Positions 34,295 through 46,161 of a DNA stretch of 64,000 nucleotides are shown here, one piece after another. The notes beneath the pieces were generated by a model. The model was not told where the DNA came from. It ran no database searches and was given only the letters and a program-made list of their open reading frames with translations. This DNA is from Daphnia pulex (taxonomy: Eukaryota > Arthropoda > Branchiopoda > Diplostraca > Daphniidae), in contig NC_060027.1 of assembly GCF_021134715.1 (NCBI RefSeq), forward strand, positions 1,178,001-1,242,000. The letters are read 5' to 3'. The number at the start of each line of letters is the position of its first letter. The stretch's first letter is position 1. A program made the translations under genes and the position numbers.

Positions 34295-36193
34295 CTAAGA
34301 AAAGTATTCACCGTTGAGCTCCTTGTCTTTCTGGAGTAGACTGCCCTTCAGAGTGGGGTCGGGCCGATAGCGCTTGAAGAATCCCAGTCTCCAGAGCAAG
34401 AGGATGACTAGCAGCAAAATTCCGGCCAAAACGCTGACGATGATGATCCACAGAGGGACGGACGGTGACTCGCCAGTGTCCAACCGATCCGGGTACACCA
34501 TCGTTTCAGCCTTGGGAGTGAAACAAAAATTCATATCATTAAAACAATCATTCATGTTATGATGAAACATCGGATGCAATCTCACATAATCGAGATCATC
34601 TTCCATCCGCTGTGTGATTTCCAGGGAAGGATCCAGGGAAATGTGGGCTTTGGAACGTATCTTGACGGTGTGAATGCCTGGGAAATCCTCGACAAGGGTC
34701 GCATTCCACAATCTGAAAAGCAATCAAAAAGCCAAGCCATAAGTTACGAGACGTCAACGCCGGCCCACTCGTCCAAAAATTAATGCGGCCTGCTGCTCAA
34801 CTGACCTGGCTCGGATTTTAATCACGGCCCATTGCTTGCTCTGCAGATTCCTGATGTTGCACCGAAACATGAAGTACTCGGCCGTCCCGCGATCGCAGTC
34901 CTAAACGGGCATTAAAAAGAAACGTAAGTTTAATTAGATTGGGGCGGCGCAGTTTTTCATTTCAGATTGGTGGGCAGATTTCGGGGTTTTAATTTACCAT
35001 AGTGACGACGTGGCGGGTCTTGCCCTCGTTATCGACGATAGCCTAGGGCAGAATGACGACGCCCACTTGCCGTTTCTGACGGGTTGAATTGACCGGCGCG
35101 GAATCCATTTCAACAATCTCGTTCTCGTCAATGTCGCTGATGGTCGGAACGGGCAAATGTCTGGCCAAATGCTCGATGGGAGCCTCGACGAATCCGGGCC
35201 GCTTGGGGAGATCGAGCACGTTCACTTGCTTGGGATCCATGATACACTCGCCATCACCTGCACGAGTCAAACCACGACAGTGAAAAATGTTTAGGGCCCC
35301 AGTTGATTGTCTTTCCGGACCAGAAATTCAATTTCGAAACGCTCATCAGCGTCGGCCTTTTTACGGCTCCTAAAAGACTTGGCTAATGAAAGGGGTGGGT
35401 TATTTACCGTCGACTTTAGGGGTCTCGTCCATGTAGAGGAGCCATTTGCCGATGGGTTTCCCGTTCTCGACCTGGTAGGGCCACGAAAAGATGACCGACA
35501 GGAACGGCACCTTCCACGGTCCCGCATTGTAGATTTCGTAGCAGTGAAGCAGGGGCTGGCCGATTTCGTCACGGTACTTGATGGTGGATTGAACCTCGCC
35601 ACCGAAAAAAACCTGCTCCGATCGGCCCAATCTAAAGAAATCAGCCCGCCACGAAAAAGTTATGATCATGATTATTTTGTGTCTCTTTACTTTTTTGCTG
35701 CCAAGACTTTGTTTAGTTGTAGTTGCCATACCCTTTGATTGAGATTTCGGCTCATTTGACCACGTTGGCGTAGACGGGAATGTTGCCTTCGGGTTCGAGT
35801 TCTTGACACGTCGTGTTTGTAAAGATGAGGAAAGCCAGACGGGCTTCGGAATCCTCGACGTTGCTGGGATTGAACCGCAGTTTGACGTATCCAGATCTGT
35901 CGAACGGTAGGGCAACAAACTTTCAAGTTTTTTGGCTTTTTGGGAAGAGATTCAAGTAGCGTCCACTTACCCGTGTTTGAAAGGGTTGCCCAGCGAGCAC
36001 GTGACCATGGTGGCGTTAAACGAGTTGCAGAGCAGTTGATTGGCCTCCGAGACTCGGCCGATGAAGCTGAGCGATCGCGGGTGGGAGACGTAGAGACCGG
36101 CCTCGTATGCCGACTCTCCAGTGTTGGTAACGGATATGTCCAGGACGACTTCCTGGAGCTCACCCAGTTCCAGAATGGAAACGCCATCTTCGC
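34295..36193 (-). pseudogene. integrin alpha, C-terminal part only, two in-frame stops
   Basis: Seven exons (36193-35971, 35896-35732, 35631-35408, 35257-34998, 34900-34806, 34712-34586, 34510-34295) join in perfect phase. They encode thigh/calf-like beta domains, an RQKRQ furin-type cleavage site, a transmembrane helix (VPLWIIIVSVLAGILLLVIL) and the GFFKR cytoplasmic motif. This is the hallmark of an integrin alpha subunit, which pairs with beta for matrix adhesion. The N-terminal beta-propeller is missing; upstream lies unrelated coiled-coil sequence. TGA at 35752-35754 (VVK*AEISIKG) and TAG at 35043-35045 (VVILP*AIVDN) interrupt the frame. Each fits a single C-to-T change (CGA, CAG). I see no frameshift. 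It is probably a truncated, fairly young pseudogene. Confidence 0.8.
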
Positions 36194-36740
36194 CTGAAGG
36201 GGAAGGATCTTATTTCTTCTGGCCCCAGCGAAACTCCCCAAGTGCGTTCTGAATCTGAACTGACAATTTCTCAACAAGCAATGCTCCCTCCTAGTCGTAC
36301 TGTTCAGTCAGAGCAGCGAGTTGAGCATCAGTCTGCACCTGAAATCCTTAGTAAAAATTTCTATGACAAAAGTTACTCAAAAGTAAGTATGTTGTACCTA
36401 CCTGAAGTACAGCGATGTCATCACGAGCAGCATCTCTCTCTTCGACCACCCTTCCGATTTCCTCTTTCGTCTGATGGAAGCTCGATACGAATTTCTTGTA
36501 AAAAAGTCTCGAACTCTTCCACATATTTTTTATTCTGTTCAGTTAGTTGGGACATGATGCTCGTTTCACGTTGAATCCATTCGTCAGCCGTCTCCTTCTC
36601 ACTACGTCGAAGAGTTTCACCAAGATGTGAAACTCACACATACTCACACATCTTGATGAAACTCTTCGATGTCGTGAGAAGGATTCTTTGTAACTGTTTC
36701 TTGAATCTGCAAGCTCCTTGGCATGCGCCTAATGCACCCC
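36194..36740 (-). pseudogene. fragment of a coiled-coil gene, degraded
   Basis: Minus-strand reading gives strongly helical heptad sequence. LRRSEKETADEWIQRE and SQLTEQNKKYVEEFETFL are followed, one frame away, by HQTKEEIGRVVEERDAARDD. After a GT/AG intron (about 36349-36397) comes TDAQLAALTEQYD*EGALL, where the star is TAG. A frameshift and a stop are therefore present. It then runs into the integrin alpha fragment. The parent family was not identified; kinesin-tail or SMC-like coiled coils are possible. Confidence 0.5.
36599..36678. repeat. hairpin-forming inverted repeat
   Basis: CTCACTACGTCGAAGAGTTTC (from 36599) is complementary, with two or three mismatches, to the stretch ending near 36678. 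The loop is about 12 nt. It lies inside the coiled-coil fragment and duplicates part of its coding sequence in inverse orientation. Confidence 0.8.
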
Positions 36741-37378
36741 TAAAAAAAGATTAAGATTGAATTCAAAAACACAAAAATCTTAAATAAAACACAAGACCAG
36801 CTGGCTGCAACGAAAGCATCTGCATGACAGCAACTAAGCTCAGACTTTGCCATGTTCTCAATTTCTTCGATAGATAAGAATATGAATCTCCTAACTGAAC
36901 ATAGAGAATTAACAAGATCTATTACATTATTGCAGAGAAATTTACCAACTAATTTACTTTGATTGCTCTGAAGTATCTTCATGGGATGAATTGCAGCCAA
37001 TCCGTACAAGTCACACTAGACGAAATTTCGGCCAAATGCACAGCAGTTTTGACCCACGTATTCAGATGATTTCGCCAACTGGAAATTACAGGCTAGATTA
37101 CGGATTTCTAAATCTAGGCAGCAAGACACACGAGGCCAGCACGAGGCACGACATTTCGACACAATGTAAAGGTATTTTCAATTCCGAGTTGGATGATTCG
37201 GAAAGGTGTACATGCTGAATCACCTGTAAATTTACACATCGATATTTCACATTCAATAACCATGAGAAATTAACCAGAAATACCTTTCACTTTCATCATG
37301 GGGAACGTCACGACCATTAAAACCAGCCTCTGCTGCGTCTTGAAACAAAATGGCCGAGCTACATTCTTCTGTACTCGG

Positions 37379-37915
37379 TAGATGAGTACTTCTGTCCTCA
37401 CCCTGAAAACAATCCCGCCATCTGGTGGACATCATTTTAGTCCACCTAGCGACAATTAAACCGATGAGCAGTTCACTAACTGACCGTCAGGTGGCAAACG
37501 GAGGCGCCAACAATGCTTTCTTTGAATAATATTCGAATCAGCCTATCAAAAATCTCTTTTCCAACGGACTTAAAACGGATTGCCATAAGTATGTTAACTA
37601 AATGTTCTCATGTATATTTACCAGTCCATTTGTCATAATTTGACACGTAATGACGCCCATTGTTGAAGCAAGCCACTTAGCCAGGAATTCTAAGCTGTCA
37701 TCAATCCTACAGCTGTACTGTAGTATGCCTGTAGTAGAAATGGAATCACAAATTTTTATATCACAGAAATCTTACTAATTTTCTTATCTTGTCTTCCAGA
37801 TGCATGTTTTGTAGATGGTGAATCTCAAGTGAAACTAAGAACTTTGAGTCGTCATTACATATAATTGACTATCGTTTCCAATTTTGATAATGGTGATATG
37901 TCGTTTCAACACAGT
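37379..37915. repeat. direct repeat left of the F-box/LRR gene
   Basis: It matches 41036-41555 in the same orientation with a few substitutions. It begins TCCTCACCCTGAAAACAATC and includes GGTGGACATCATTTTAGTCC. Its right ~220 bases also match 23563-23780. Confidence 0.95.
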
Positions 37916-38992
37916 TAACATCACATTAAATCAAGTATTTCACTATTTTTGCCAATGTAATAATTGACCTTTCATTTTTTTTTAGTAATCCACAACAACA
38001 CAGCTATGCGTTCAACACAGCATTCACTCACTCACAACACAGCATGCTGGTTCAACAATTATAGCGGGCAATCCACACGCCATGGAACAAATGGTGGAGC
38101 TAACCTGTGACGATTAACTTTTAATTCATTTTCCCGTGTAACGAAACCCACACTTTGATTTCTCTACTCCTTCTGTGAACACCACGTGTGAAGTGGTGGA
38201 ACTGTAATTTAAAAATGTAAAAGCATTTACCCTTAAATAAATATTTTCATTTGAATTTACCGTAATTTCCACTTAAGTTCTTAACGAATATGCATTCAGC
38301 TTTCAGTGGTGCATGCCACACACATAATTAATGACTGAAAAGCAATAACCACATGATTTCTGTTTTCTAATTTCTACCATGCATCTCCTGCAGCTCTCCT
38401 GTCTCTATACCGACAACCGTCACAGCCATGACACCCGGGTCAGCGTAATCGGGTTGATAAACAATTACTGATGCCATCTAATGGTGAAATGAAAAAATAC
38501 TCGATAACTCGACAAGTAAAACGTAACATACAACTCACGATGACACGATCTCCACTCGATCTGTCTTACCTCATGACCGTGTTCACTAACTTCACTTGTC
38601 AGTCTGTCACCAGCAGTCTCATGCGTGACATGACAGAAAAAAAAGACGTTCTGACCTTCGGGTAATCGGGACAGGGGGGGGGGGTGGAAACCCCACCAGC
38701 ACGTTTAAATCTTGTCCGACCTTCTTCGGCCAAATCCATTTGCTGAACCGTAGCGGAGGCGCTAATAAGAGGCGCTTTCCTGTAAATTGAAACACCTACC
38801 GGAATTTGGACAGCAATGAAGAAATTCCAGACAACCTGGCTGTTAACGCTACTGCAAAAAAAAAAAATCAATTCAACTGTACCGTAGGAGCCACCTCCTC
38901 AAATTGTGTAGTTCTTGACTCGAAAAGGCTTTTTCAAATTCCGTTTAGTTTACAAATATATTTAGTTTTACAACATCTTCAACTACTACACA
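37916..38992. other. intergenic, no supported gene
   Basis: Contains a G-run at about 38676-38687 and the 3' flank of the F-box/LRR-like gene. Nothing else is supported. Confidence 0.5.
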
Positions 38993-40778
38993 CTACTGAT
39001 CATCAGCATCATCATCATACTGTTCGAACTCGATCAATATTTGCCAATTGTTCATTTCAGCTTGCTTTTTCCAACATTCAATATTGCTCTTCGTTATTTG
39101 ACGACACATACGTAACGTGATCTTCTTAAGAGTGTTTTGAGCATTCATGAAGATATCAATTCCTTTCTCAGTCACATTGTGGCATTCTGTAAGTTCAAGA
39201 TTTTCGAGATAATGGAACTTTTGAAGTCGAGCTGCCTCTTGGAGAACGTCGTCTGTTAGCGTAAAGCAATAAACGATAGCTATGTCCAAAAGTTGAGGCG
39301 CAGACAATAGCAAGATTAAATGTTGGCGCGGAAACAGTTTCAGTTCTGAGATGTTATAGCTGAACCCATGAATCATCAGCTTTTCAAGTTTCTTCAATAT
39401 TTGAGACTCAGTCTTAAATCCTTCTTCATTGAATTTTTCGTCAGAATATATCTGCATCCCCAAGAGGTGAAAGCATTGAAGGTTCGGGCAAAGCTGTGTG
39501 ATTACCGGAATATTGACATGATAAATCGATCCGGACAGAGAAAGTGTCTTCAGTGATGAATTTCCAAATTTTTTTAAAATTGGAATCACACCACCATGAA
39601 ACGTGACATTAGAATGAATAAAATTTCCACCCAATTTCAGTTCACGGAGTTTTACCAGGGATAACAAACTTAGCATTTCACTATCGTCCATTCCTACGTC
39701 GATATCGATTTCTAACTCAATCACAAAGGGACACAGAGACAAAACCAATCCAAAAGTTTTAGGGATGTAGTCATAATTGCAAGTGAATCCCAAATGCATC
39801 AGGGAATACAAGTTCTGAATCTCCGAGGATGGATTCAAGAAATCTTCTTCGTGAATTTCCGCCAAGAAATTTCCAGTTACCATATCCCAGACTATAAGAC
39901 TATGGAAAGTTTCCAAGCCCAACCGTATTCCTGTGTTGGTAATTTTAGTACCAGACGAACTCAATTTAAGAAGAGATTTATGCAGTCCCAATTCATCACC
40001 TTCCCTTCCTAGATTGCGCGCACTATTAACACACAGCATTCCTACTCCAAAATCTGTAATATTCTTGCAGTCAATAATTTCCAGTTCTCTACAAAAGAAA
40101 ACAAAATTTGTATGTAAGAAAATCTAGCATCAAACTAACTAGTTTACCTCAAATATCTGCAACAAGTTCCTATAACTTTCAAGCTCTTGTCCCCAGCTGA
40201 AGAATTCGAAATCACCAGAACTTGTAATTTTGCAAATGTAGGAATGATGGAAGTCAAGAAGATGTCATTAATATGAACTGATGACCGGAGATGTAGGTTT
40301 CTTAAGTACTGAAATCAAAAGTGTAAATTTTTGGTTCATTACAGAAATATAAAAATATGACATCTTACTACACATCTCAGTGAATTGACGAAATGAACAG
40401 AATATTCTTCCTTTGACAAAACTTCCAGATATAAGGTCCCAAGTTGTGGAGCTGCCAACAAACTAAGGAATTGTTTCAGACATCCTTTGGTTTGGAGAGT
40501 GCTGATCATTTCTTCCAAAAACTTTGAAGCTAAATCAAATTAAAAAAATTTGATAAACTTGTTTTAATAATTTTGGTAACTACTATTTAATACTCAAAAG
40601 CATATAACATGGTCAATACCATGGTTGGCAACTTACGTAAGTGATCAAAATAACTTTGGTTTGTTGTATTGCTAGTTATAGCGGTGCTTGATGTCTTGTC
40701 ACACATTGAAGCCATCTTATTTGTTATCAAATTGAGACATGTTTGGGACAGTGGTTTCACTCCAATCAATTGTGGCAT
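38993..40778 (-). CDS. F-box/LRR-like protein
   Basis: Four exons: 40637-40778, about 40369-40529, 40148-40308 and 38993-40088, all in phase, about 519 residues. The start at 40778 gives MPQLIGVKPLSQTCLNLI, an F-box-like opening helix. The remainder is a series of leucine-rich repeats, for example LRELKLGGN, LKTLSLSGS and LENLELTECHNVTEKGI. These are of the cysteine-containing FBXL type with ITD-G and VTEKG turns. The tail is acidic (YDDDADDQ). FBXL proteins are substrate receptors of SCF ubiquitin ligases, and this role is inferred. The donor of exon 2 is ambiguous by one codon (GTAGTAAG). No lesion was found, unlike its decayed neighbours. It lies between direct repeats at 37.4-37.9 and 41.0-41.6 kb. 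Confidence 0.75.
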
Positions 40779-41035
40779 CGTGGATGTTTCATTAACTATT
40801 CAAATATCAAGATCTTCTTAATTATCCTCAATATGTTTAAATTTGAAATCCTGTTTCAATGTAAATTTAATGTCAAAATTATTACCTTAGCTGTAAGTTG
40901 TAACTTAAAGGAGGATAAAGTGGGATAAGACCATCGACGCTGCTGTAAAGCGGTTTTCGACGAAAATTCGTGCCGTAAAAGCAAAAGGCATGAAGCACCC
41001 ACCACTCGCAAGTTGCGACTATTGCTCGTAATCTG

Positions 41036-41555
41036 TCCTCACCCTGAAAACAATCCCGCCACCTGGTGGACATCATTTTAGTCCACCTAGCGACAATTAA
41101 ACCGATGAGCAATTCACTAACTGACCGTCAGGTGGCAAACGGAGGCGCCAACAATGCTTTCTTTGAATAATATTCGAATCAGCCTATCAAAAATCTCTTT
41201 TCCAACGGACTTAAAACGGATTGCCATAAGTATGTTAACTAAATGTTCTCATGCATATTTACCAGTCCATTTGTCATCATTTGCCACGTAATGACGCCCA
41301 TTGTTGAAGCAAGCCACTTAGCTATCATTTCTAAGCTATCATCAATCCTACAGCTGTACTGTAGTATGCCTGTAGTAGAAATGGAATCACAAATTTTAAT
41401 ATCACAGAAATCTTACTAATTTTCTTATCTTGTCTTCCAGATGCATGTTTTGTAGATGGTGAATCTCAAGTGAAACTAAGAACTTTGAGTCGTCATTACA
41501 TGTAATTGACTATCGTTTCCAATTTTGATAATGGTGAGATGTCGTTTCAACACCA
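41036..41555. repeat. direct repeat right of the F-box/LRR gene
   Basis: Same-orientation match of 37379-37915. Its right part merges into segmental duplication copy 2. Confidence 0.95.
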
Positions 41556-42559
41556 AGACTGAATAACATTTTTCTGCATCTACAATTCATTGGTTTTGTC
41601 TTTAGGTTTTTGTTTCTGGATGATACATTTCAAGTACTCGCCTGAGCTCTCTTCCTTTCTGTGACCCTATCTATCTATGGGTTAAAATTGATACATTTGG
41701 GTATTTCTTGCTGTCACTGCAATCTTTAATTTTTTTTAAATTGACAGTTTAATAATCCTTTCAGTTTAATCTCTCAACGTTGTGCCATAGACCTTGTCCA
41801 CTGGTGGAATAGGATTATGGCGAGAAATGTTGAACTTGTTCCAGTTATTTACTCATTATCTTTCTTTTTGCGGTATTCTTACAAGTTTACTGATGCATAT
41901 CGCGATTCTTAATCATTAGGCACATTTGGGCGAGAATAAACGTAATTTAAATAATTTAATGTAAGGTAATATAGTAGCAATGCCTGTTTCTGAACCAATT
42001 TTTAAACAAAGTGACACCATTTTAATGAATAAATCCTTCTAGTTGACCATAGTGAAGACCAACTGCGATAATTATGATAGAATCGTAAACAAAGAAATGC
42101 CTGATAAATTGGGAATTTGCCAACGGGTATAGATTGCTTTATTTAGAATTCAAATTGCAAAAGAAACCTGGAACTGGAAGGTAAAATGGATTTGGTTTTC
42201 ACTATTATGTAAAATAATCCTTTGCCCAACTAATAATCAGATGCTGCAAAAACATAAATAAATGCTAATCGAGTCGCAGCTCCTTGGGTTGCGTGTTTCC
42301 CAATACGCCGTTACGGTAAATAATCCATTACCCAAATTTCTTTCCTGGCAGTGTGATAGGGGATTATGGGATGTAAAACTCATTTCTCATGCAAATTTGA
42401 CAGAAAGTAATTTGTCACCGTAAAAGAAATAAACATCATATAAACATTCTACGTAGAATTAACAACTATATAGCACAAGCCATTCTTTGAAAATGAAAAG
42501 AAAATCACAAGCTACCGTACTCCATCACTACTCTGCAACCGAACAAAAAATACAAACGG

Positions 42560-42707
42560 CTCGAAAACTGTGGAAACATGCATTGGATTTGCGTCCGTTT
42601 GACGCCCAGAACCGATGACTCACCGACCACTACGTCACCAATCAAGAATGAAAGAGAAATTTCGGATTCCCTCGCGGAGGATTATTTTGAGAATCTACAT
42701 AATTGTT
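42560..42707 (+). pseudogene. inverted fragment of a TopBP1-like exon inserted downstream of copy 2
   Basis: About 145 bp matching the start of the big BRCT6-8 exon (readable VRLTPRTDDSPTTTSPIK), but on the plus strand, opposite to the gene beside it. It differs from both local copies at roughly one base in eight, much more than they differ from each other. It therefore came from a more distant paralogue, perhaps the full-length parent. In copy 1 the insertion site reads straight through (AAACGGC-ATTT-ATCACTTTC). Confidence 0.85.
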
Positions 42708-42895
42708 CCCATCACTTTCTTTTCTTAAAAAAACAAACAGCATGCAATTCTCTCGACAAACATTCGTTAAAAGTCTTTTGTAACCCAATCAAAAACCGCA
42801 ACCTGGTTCAATAATTCTTGCTGATGTTAAAGAAGAAGTTAAGACACTATATCGAGATAAATCAGCTATAGGAACAGATAACGACAATAGAATAA

Positions 42896-45800
42896 CTAAA
42901 TGTGGGTTGAAGGAATGGTGTCTAAAAAGGGGAGAAATTCTGGCAAAACACATTCCGCCCACTGGCACTTATTGTCTTTGGCGAGGATCAAGTCCCTGAG
43001 GTAATTGGGTGGGACGCAATAGATACCTTTACTGGCGTATAAACGAAGTTTAATTTTGTTGATTTCACGACTATCCAGGACACAGAGGTTGGTCTTTCCA
43101 TTCTCCAAAGCCAATCTAAAACAGAGAAAATGAATCGAAGGCAATTACACATTATTTCGTTTGTGGTTTAATAAGTTGAAATGGATATCTTACTCGGGAG
43201 CAATCACTTCTCCTCCGCCGGCTTCAATTAACTGCTGGAAGGCATCGTTCTTCTTGCGGAGGTAAAGTACGGCCTTAATGCCTTGGAAAGGGCCGGTAGA
43301 AAGGCCACGGTTTCGAATAGTGCGCCAGTAATAAGCAGCGGCGGAAATCCTGGCTTCCTCTTTGGAAATGGAATCATTGGACGTAGGATTGCCCCACTCG
43401 AATATTCGCTCATCGACAAAGTGATAAGTTTGCTCGCTCTTTGCGATCCATCCAGGATGAACAATCCATTTTCCTGCAGCGATAGATGTCATCAGCTTGT
43501 CGTTACACTCAAGTTTGGCAACTACAAGGTGAGTGCATGTTGAATCGTAATGTTTGCCATCGATGGCAATCCCGCCTAGCACTTCGATTATTTGAACACA
43601 GCTGTCACGATCTTCTTGTGACATACCAGAGAACATGATCCGGAAAGAATGGCCACTGTACCGTGAAGCATTTAGCCTCTTCGACTCGTTTAGTCTCTTC
43701 GATGCATTTGGCCTTTGTGAAATCCGGCTAACTGCATCTGGTGAACACGGTGGTGGTGCCAAACGTACAGGAACATTTTCCAACTGGCTAGCTACTGGAT
43801 CGTTTGGCAAGGAAATCTCCTGAGTTGGACGAGGGAGAACTTGCTCGGCCTGCAAGGGTTTTTCTTCTTCAGCTAGACTGTTGGGAAGGCTTTGCAGTTC
43901 AGGTGTTGTTTCCAGGGGACCGGAAGAGACGGGCGCAACATCTGGTAATAAAACTGTTTCAAAATTTAGGGACGGTTGATAGCAAGTTGCAGCACGCAAA
44001 CGACTTCCAGCATATTCGCAGTCTACGATCCACTGAGGCAAGACGAACAGTTGATTCCATTTTCTGGCATTCTGCATATCTTCGGAAGGGGTCAACTCGC
44101 CCTGACATATGAAATGAGTTACTTCCTGGGAGTGCTGGAGAATAACTTGACCGCCCAGAGTTGTGATGAATTCCTCCATCTCGAGTCGTCTGTCTTCTTC
44201 GATCTCCTGGCCAATAAAAATCCTCGCCGCGTGTAACGGAGGAAGATTCGGATCCGGCAAAGGCGAAGCTTCTGCATTTGTCACTTCATCTGGATCCTCC
44301 CAATTGCAGTTTAACAATTTTTCAGTTAGATTTGCAAAATAATCCTCGGCGAGGGAAACCAAAGTTTCTCTTTCACTCTTGATTGGAGACGTAGTGGTCG
44401 GTGAATCTTCTGGTCTGGGCGTCAAACGGACGCGGTTATCCAATGCATGTTTCCACAGTTTTCGAGTATTTGGTGATGGATCCGGCTAAAAAGAAATGGA
44501 ATTTAGAAATTAAGAAATACAAAGAAGAAATCAATTGTTAATAGTTTACAGTAGGGCGACATTACATTTAATAATCGTCCGTATGGAGTGTCGGGTGTAC
44601 GCATATTACTAAGAGCTGGTCGAGGTGTGGGGGATATACCGAAAGATTTTGTACCATGAGAAGTCTGCAGTAAAAAGCCCTCTGAAGCCGAGTCAGTCAG
44701 GACAGGGAGTATCACAGGAATCGTTGGTTGCCCCATCTAGATAAAGAAAAATTATGAAGTTAAGCTGAATGATTAAGCACAAATTTAAGCACAAAATACT
44801 TGAACAGGCGTGGGGGCATCAAAAGTAATTGACGAAAATGAAACAGGAGCTGAGAGTGTTTGATCACCAGGTGGTCGAAAGATCCCGAAATCTGTTTCCT
44901 TCAGTCGAGTACTAGAAGTGGCGGATGCAATAATCCATTCAGCGTTAACGACAGGGACTCCCCACTTGATGGCTTTTTCATATTTCCTTCCTTCAGCTTC
45001 GGGGCATACAAGATGTGTGGAAGGGTAAACGTCTTTAGCTTCGACCATTTTGCGAGAGAAGAACTCTTGTTGTTTGCCTCCAAGATGATCGACCAAGTAC
45101 TTAAGGAAATCTCTCAGTCGACCTTGAATCCCACTGAACGACACCACACATCCTGCAAATATTTGGCTGTTCTGGAATTTGATTGGTTGATGATAGATTT
45201 CAATTTCCACTAGACAATCCTCATCGATGCAGTCCTCGATCCAAAATGTGTTGATCGCAACAGCTTGCCCAACTGGATCGTCTGGGAGCAATTCGGCATG
45301 GACGACGGGTGTAGTAACCTTGTATTTGGCGCCGTTTGACACTACGCGACCTCCGTTACTTTCGATGAGATCTGTCGTCCAATACATCCAATTCGCATCC
45401 ATGGAACCAACGAGTTGAAAAGTGAGATCGGAAAATAGGGCATCGACAGGACGAAATTTCAACAATACTGACACATCTTCTTCCATTTCTGTTTCGTCAG
45501 CTGTAGTCAAGTTTTCAAAGATCGTTTGCAGGTCTTTTTCTTCAGGGCAATTGTTGTTTTCTTCAGTTGTGACATTTTTGGCGGTGCTCTGCTTACTGAG
45601 AGTCCGTACGTACTGCACGTCGTCTTGGGAATCCCCCGTTGCCATCGATACAAGCTCAGGCGTAGGCTCCTTAGAGAAGCTGCTTATAGTGAAGAGGTTC
45701 TTGTAAATAGGATGCAGATACTTGGCTTCGGGAGCTGGTGCTTTTCAGGACTCGCCTGTAAAGAAACAAGATAAAATAAAATAAATCAAAATTTTAAAAC

Positions 45801-46161
45801 GCTGGACAATCTCGCTGCAAGAGGTTCTTGCTGAAAGAGGTTCTTGCTGCAAGATTGCTTTGACAAGAATGGGATTGCAATTGTATATGGAGTCGAGAAG
45901 ACACAGTGGACCAACAACTGTGCACTCGTAACTTTGGAGAAATTCAATTGACAGACTGCTGAATTCAGACAAGATAAATACATGTTCTTTGATGGGTTTC
46001 AACTCCAAACATTCATTTTCTGGAATCCACACAACATTTAAGCCACGGTCCTTGCAACACTTGTAAGCAAGAGTCAAGTTCTTATTACATGTAGCCTCGT
46101 TTGAATGGACAGGAATAAATCAAAAGATTTTTTTACAAAGCTGGCTATTTAAAACTTCCAT
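42896..46161 (-). pseudogene. topbp1: TopBP1-like gene, copy 2 (early TGA, BRCT1-3 missing)
   Basis: The structure is as in copy 1, shifted by 17469: last exon 42896-43115, then 43194-44485, 44566-44736, about 44800-45730, and the BRCT0 exon up to 46161. This copy keeps an ATG at 46161 (MEVLNSQLCKKIF), which fits the family N-terminus. Codon 14 is TGA (46120-46122), where copy 1 has TGC. BRCT1-3 are absent and the junction is equally poor, so that deletion predates the duplication. Only a handful of residues differ between the copies (for example EVTDE/DPDE, HEARIF/HAARIF, EHLGG/DHLGG). The BRCT4-8 exons are open throughout, so an internally initiated protein cannot be excluded. Confidence 0.8.

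Noticed and set aside
35307-35738. Plus-strand 143-residue frame
   Set aside because: Antisense of integrin alpha exons, whose minus-strand reading has domain support and splice phase.
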